This document shows positions 51,568 to 53,375 of a DNA stretch of 53,375 nucleotides, piece by piece. Position 1 is the first letter of the stretch. Every line of letters starts with the position of its first letter. The DNA lies in assembly GCF_902506265.1 (NCBI RefSeq), contig NZ_LR733625.1, positions 1-53,375 of the forward strand, written 5' to 3'. The stretch comes from Flavobacterium sp. 9AF (GTDB lineage: Bacteria > Bacteroidota > Bacteroidia > Flavobacteriales > Flavobacteriaceae). A program made the translations under genes and the position numbers. Under the pieces are notes generated by a model. The model was not told the origin of the DNA and did not search any database. It saw only the letters and a list, made by a program, of their open reading frames with translations.

Positions 51568-53375
51568 ATGTTAAAAAAAATACACTTTATAATTTTGGTT
51601 TTATTTCATTTTACTTGCCTTATAAATGCACAATCCAAAGATGATAAACAAAAAATTATTAAGCTAACTAATATAGATAAGTTGAGTGAACTTAAAAAAT
51701 CATTTAATGAAGAATATTTAGAAAGGCAAAAAAGAATTGATGTTTATTTGAAATCTAATCCAATATCTAGAAGGTTTATTGTTGATGGTGTTGAAAAAGA
51801 AATTTATGATGTAGATAGTGAAGGAAATATATCATATATGGAAACTACAAATTTAGGTTCCTCTGTTACTATTGGTGCTAATAATGTTTATAATGGTGGG
51901 ATTTTAGGATTAAATGTTCAAGGGCAAGGTATGACTGTAGGAGTATGGGATAGTGGTCCAGCAAGAGAGACACATGTAGAATTTACAAATGCAAGAGTCA
52001 ATATTTTTGATTTTATTGATTATTCAGATCACGCTACTCATGTAATGGGAACAGTTTTAGCAAATGGTACTAATAGCAATGCTAGAGGTATTGCTTTTCA
52101 AGCTAATGGGAAATCTTATGATTGGACTAATGACTACACTGAAATGGCTAATGAAGCATCAACAGGTTTATTGGTTTCAAATCATTCATATTGGATTGGT
52201 AGTAATTTAGGTACTTGGATATTAGGAGCTTATGATATAAGAGCTAAACAAATGGATCAGTTAACATATGCAGCACCTTATTATCTTCCGGTAGTTTCTG
52301 CTGGTAACGATAGAAATAGTAATGCTAATACTATTATAGCAAATCATAATTCAAATAAGTTTGGTTATGATTTGATAAGAGGAATGAATAATGCAAAAAA
52401 TTCTTTGACTGTAGGAGCTGTTGCAAACGTTGTTAATTATACAAGTCCATCTAGTGTGCAAATGTCAAGTTTTAGTAGTTGGGGCCCTACTGATGATGGT
52501 AGAATAAAACCTGAAGTTGTTGCTAAGGGTGTAAGTGTTTTTTCAAGTGTTTCAACAAGTGATAATTCTTATGATACTTATCAAGGTACGTCAATGGCTT
52601 CACCAGCTGTTGCAGGTGCTTGTTTACTGCTACAACAACATTATAATAATTTGAACTCTAATTTTATGCGTTCATCAACTCTTAAGGGACTTATTATGCA
52701 CAGTGCAAAAGAAGCGGGTTATTATGTTGGTCCAGATTATGAGTATGGTTGGGGTTTAGTAGATGTTAAAGAAGCAGCATCAATAATTAATGATAAAAGT
52801 CTTAATAAAGCAATAATTGATGAATTGTTGTTAAATAATAGCTCAACTTATACTAGAAGTTTTTCAATTAGCAACCCTTCAAATATTAAAGTTTCTATTT
52901 GCTGGACTGATCCTGCATCTAATTCGGTTAATAGCTCAACAGTTGATCCTGATGTAACTTATCTAGTTAATGATTTAGATTTAAAGCTAACAAAAAATGG
53001 TGTAGATTATTATCCTTGGTCTTTAGATAAAAATTCATTTTTTAATCAGGCTACAAATATTACAACTAATGATGTTGATATTTTTGAACGTGTTGATATA
53101 GATAATGCAGTTGGTACTTATACTCTAACAGTAAGTCACAAAGGAAATTTAAGTTCAGGAAGTCAGAATTATAGTTTAATAATTTCTGGACTTGATCAGA
53201 TGTCTTTAAATTCAGAATCTTATTTAAATAAACAATTTTTAGTCTACCCAATACCTGCTAAGGAATTGTTATATATTTCATCTGATAGTGAACCAATAGA
53301 TGCTTATTCTATTATTGATTGTCAAGGAAGAGTTGTTTTAGAAAATAAAATTCTAGATATTAATAAAAATGATTT
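51568..53375 (+). CDS. S8 subtilisin-family secreted protease with T9SS type A end (cut by window end)
   Basis: At least 602 residues are encoded from ATG 51568; the window ends before the stop. A signal peptide (to about LINAQ) and a propeptide of about 90 residues precede the S8 domain with catalytic Asp128 in VGVWDSGPA, His155 in SDHATHVMGT, oxyanion Asn247 in SAGNDRN and Ser342 in YQGTSMASPAVAG. After it come a beta domain (VSICWTDPAS), and the start of a T9SS type A sorting domain (FLVYPIPAKELLYIS, IIDCQGRVV). By family it is a secreted endopeptidase that cuts proteins outside the cell. It follows the RagAB operon, so it may produce peptides for that transporter. Confidence 0.92.
   Translation, partial: MLKKIHFIILVLFHFTCLINAQSKDDKQKIIKLTNIDKLSELKKSFNEEYLERQKRIDVYLKSNPISRRFIVDGVEKEIYDVDSEGNISYMETTNLGSSVTIGANNVYNGGILGLNVQGQGMTVGVWDSGPARETHVEFTNARVNIFDFIDYSDHATHVMGTVLANGTNSNARGIAFQANGKSYDWTNDYTEMANEASTGLLVSNHSYWIGSNLGTWILGAYDIRAKQMDQLTYAAPYYLPVVSAGNDRNSNANTIIANHNSNKFGYDLIRGMNNAKNSLTVGAVANVVNYTSPSSVQMSSFSSWGPTDDGRIKPEVVAKGVSVFSSVSTSDNSYDTYQGTSMASPAVAGACLLLQQHYNNLNSNFMRSSTLKGLIMHSAKEAGYYVGPDYEYGWGLVDVKEAASIINDKSLNKAIIDELLLNNSSTYTRSFSISNPSNIKVSICWTDPASNSVNSSTVDPDVTYLVNDLDLKLTKNGVDYYPWSLDKNSFFNQATNITTNDVDIFERVDIDNAVGTYTLTVSHKGNLSSGSQNYSLIISGLDQMSLNSESYLNKQFLVYPIPAKELLYISSDSEPIDAYSIIDCQGRVVLENKILDINKND

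Overview
The window looks like chromosomal DNA from a member of the Bacteroidota, most likely Flavobacteriaceae (Flavobacterium or a close relative). The reasons are the strongly AT-rich sequence, Bacteroidota promoter boxes (TAnnTTTG), type IX secretion (T9SS) sorting domains of types A and C, a RagA/SusC-RagB/SusD pair, a long-form urocanate hydratase, and many SPII lipoproteins with acidic residues after the lipobox Cys. No tRNA, rRNA, CRISPR array, transposase or phage module was seen. Coding density is high; the only gene-free stretch above 300 bases is 30421-30749.

Layout. (1) 133-13603, all + strand: a reg_prop/Y_Y_Y hybrid-type sensor kinase and its LytTR regulator, then two tandem paralogous lipoproteins, an OmpA-domain protein, a ricin-lectin protein, a third paralogous lipoprotein, a T9SS-secreted Ig-like protein and a large 15-residue-repeat fibre protein with an S74 self-cleaving chaperone. 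A 25-bp sequence (21 identical positions) lies upstream of both the kinase gene and the first lipoprotein gene and could be the regulator's operator. (2) 13755-18558: DUF4136 lipoprotein, hutU, a small DUF5522 protein, a 119-residue HExxH membrane protein and a tail-fibre-like surface protein. (3) 18686-32663: two giant T9SS type C surface proteins and a divergent T9SS protein, all three sharing a C-terminal module. (4) 32725-35755: tightly packed D-cysteine desulfhydrase-like enzyme, LysM glucosaminidase lipoprotein and hemL. (5) 35783-40164: a small secreted protein and a Spy-like protein (- strand) opposite a four-gene operon with MbnP, an MbnH-type dihaem peroxidase and two Cys-motif proteins, probably for copper. 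(6) 40200-45874: a secreted unknown, lysS, a lipoprotein, lipB and rnhB. (7) 46075-53375: RagA/SusC, RagB/SusD, a lipoprotein and a subtilisin-like T9SS protease cut by the window end, probably a peptide acquisition locus.

Items most worth a second look: a family of three structured intergenic elements (16371-16440, 38010-38149, 43605-43694); the candidate LytTR operator pair; the roughly 48-copy 15-residue repeat fibre with its Ser-Lys self-cleavage dyad; the MbnP/MbnH operon in an organism with no visible methanobactin gene here; and two GTG-start genes that look leaderless. All functional statements come from reading the sequence and recalling families; no database search was run.
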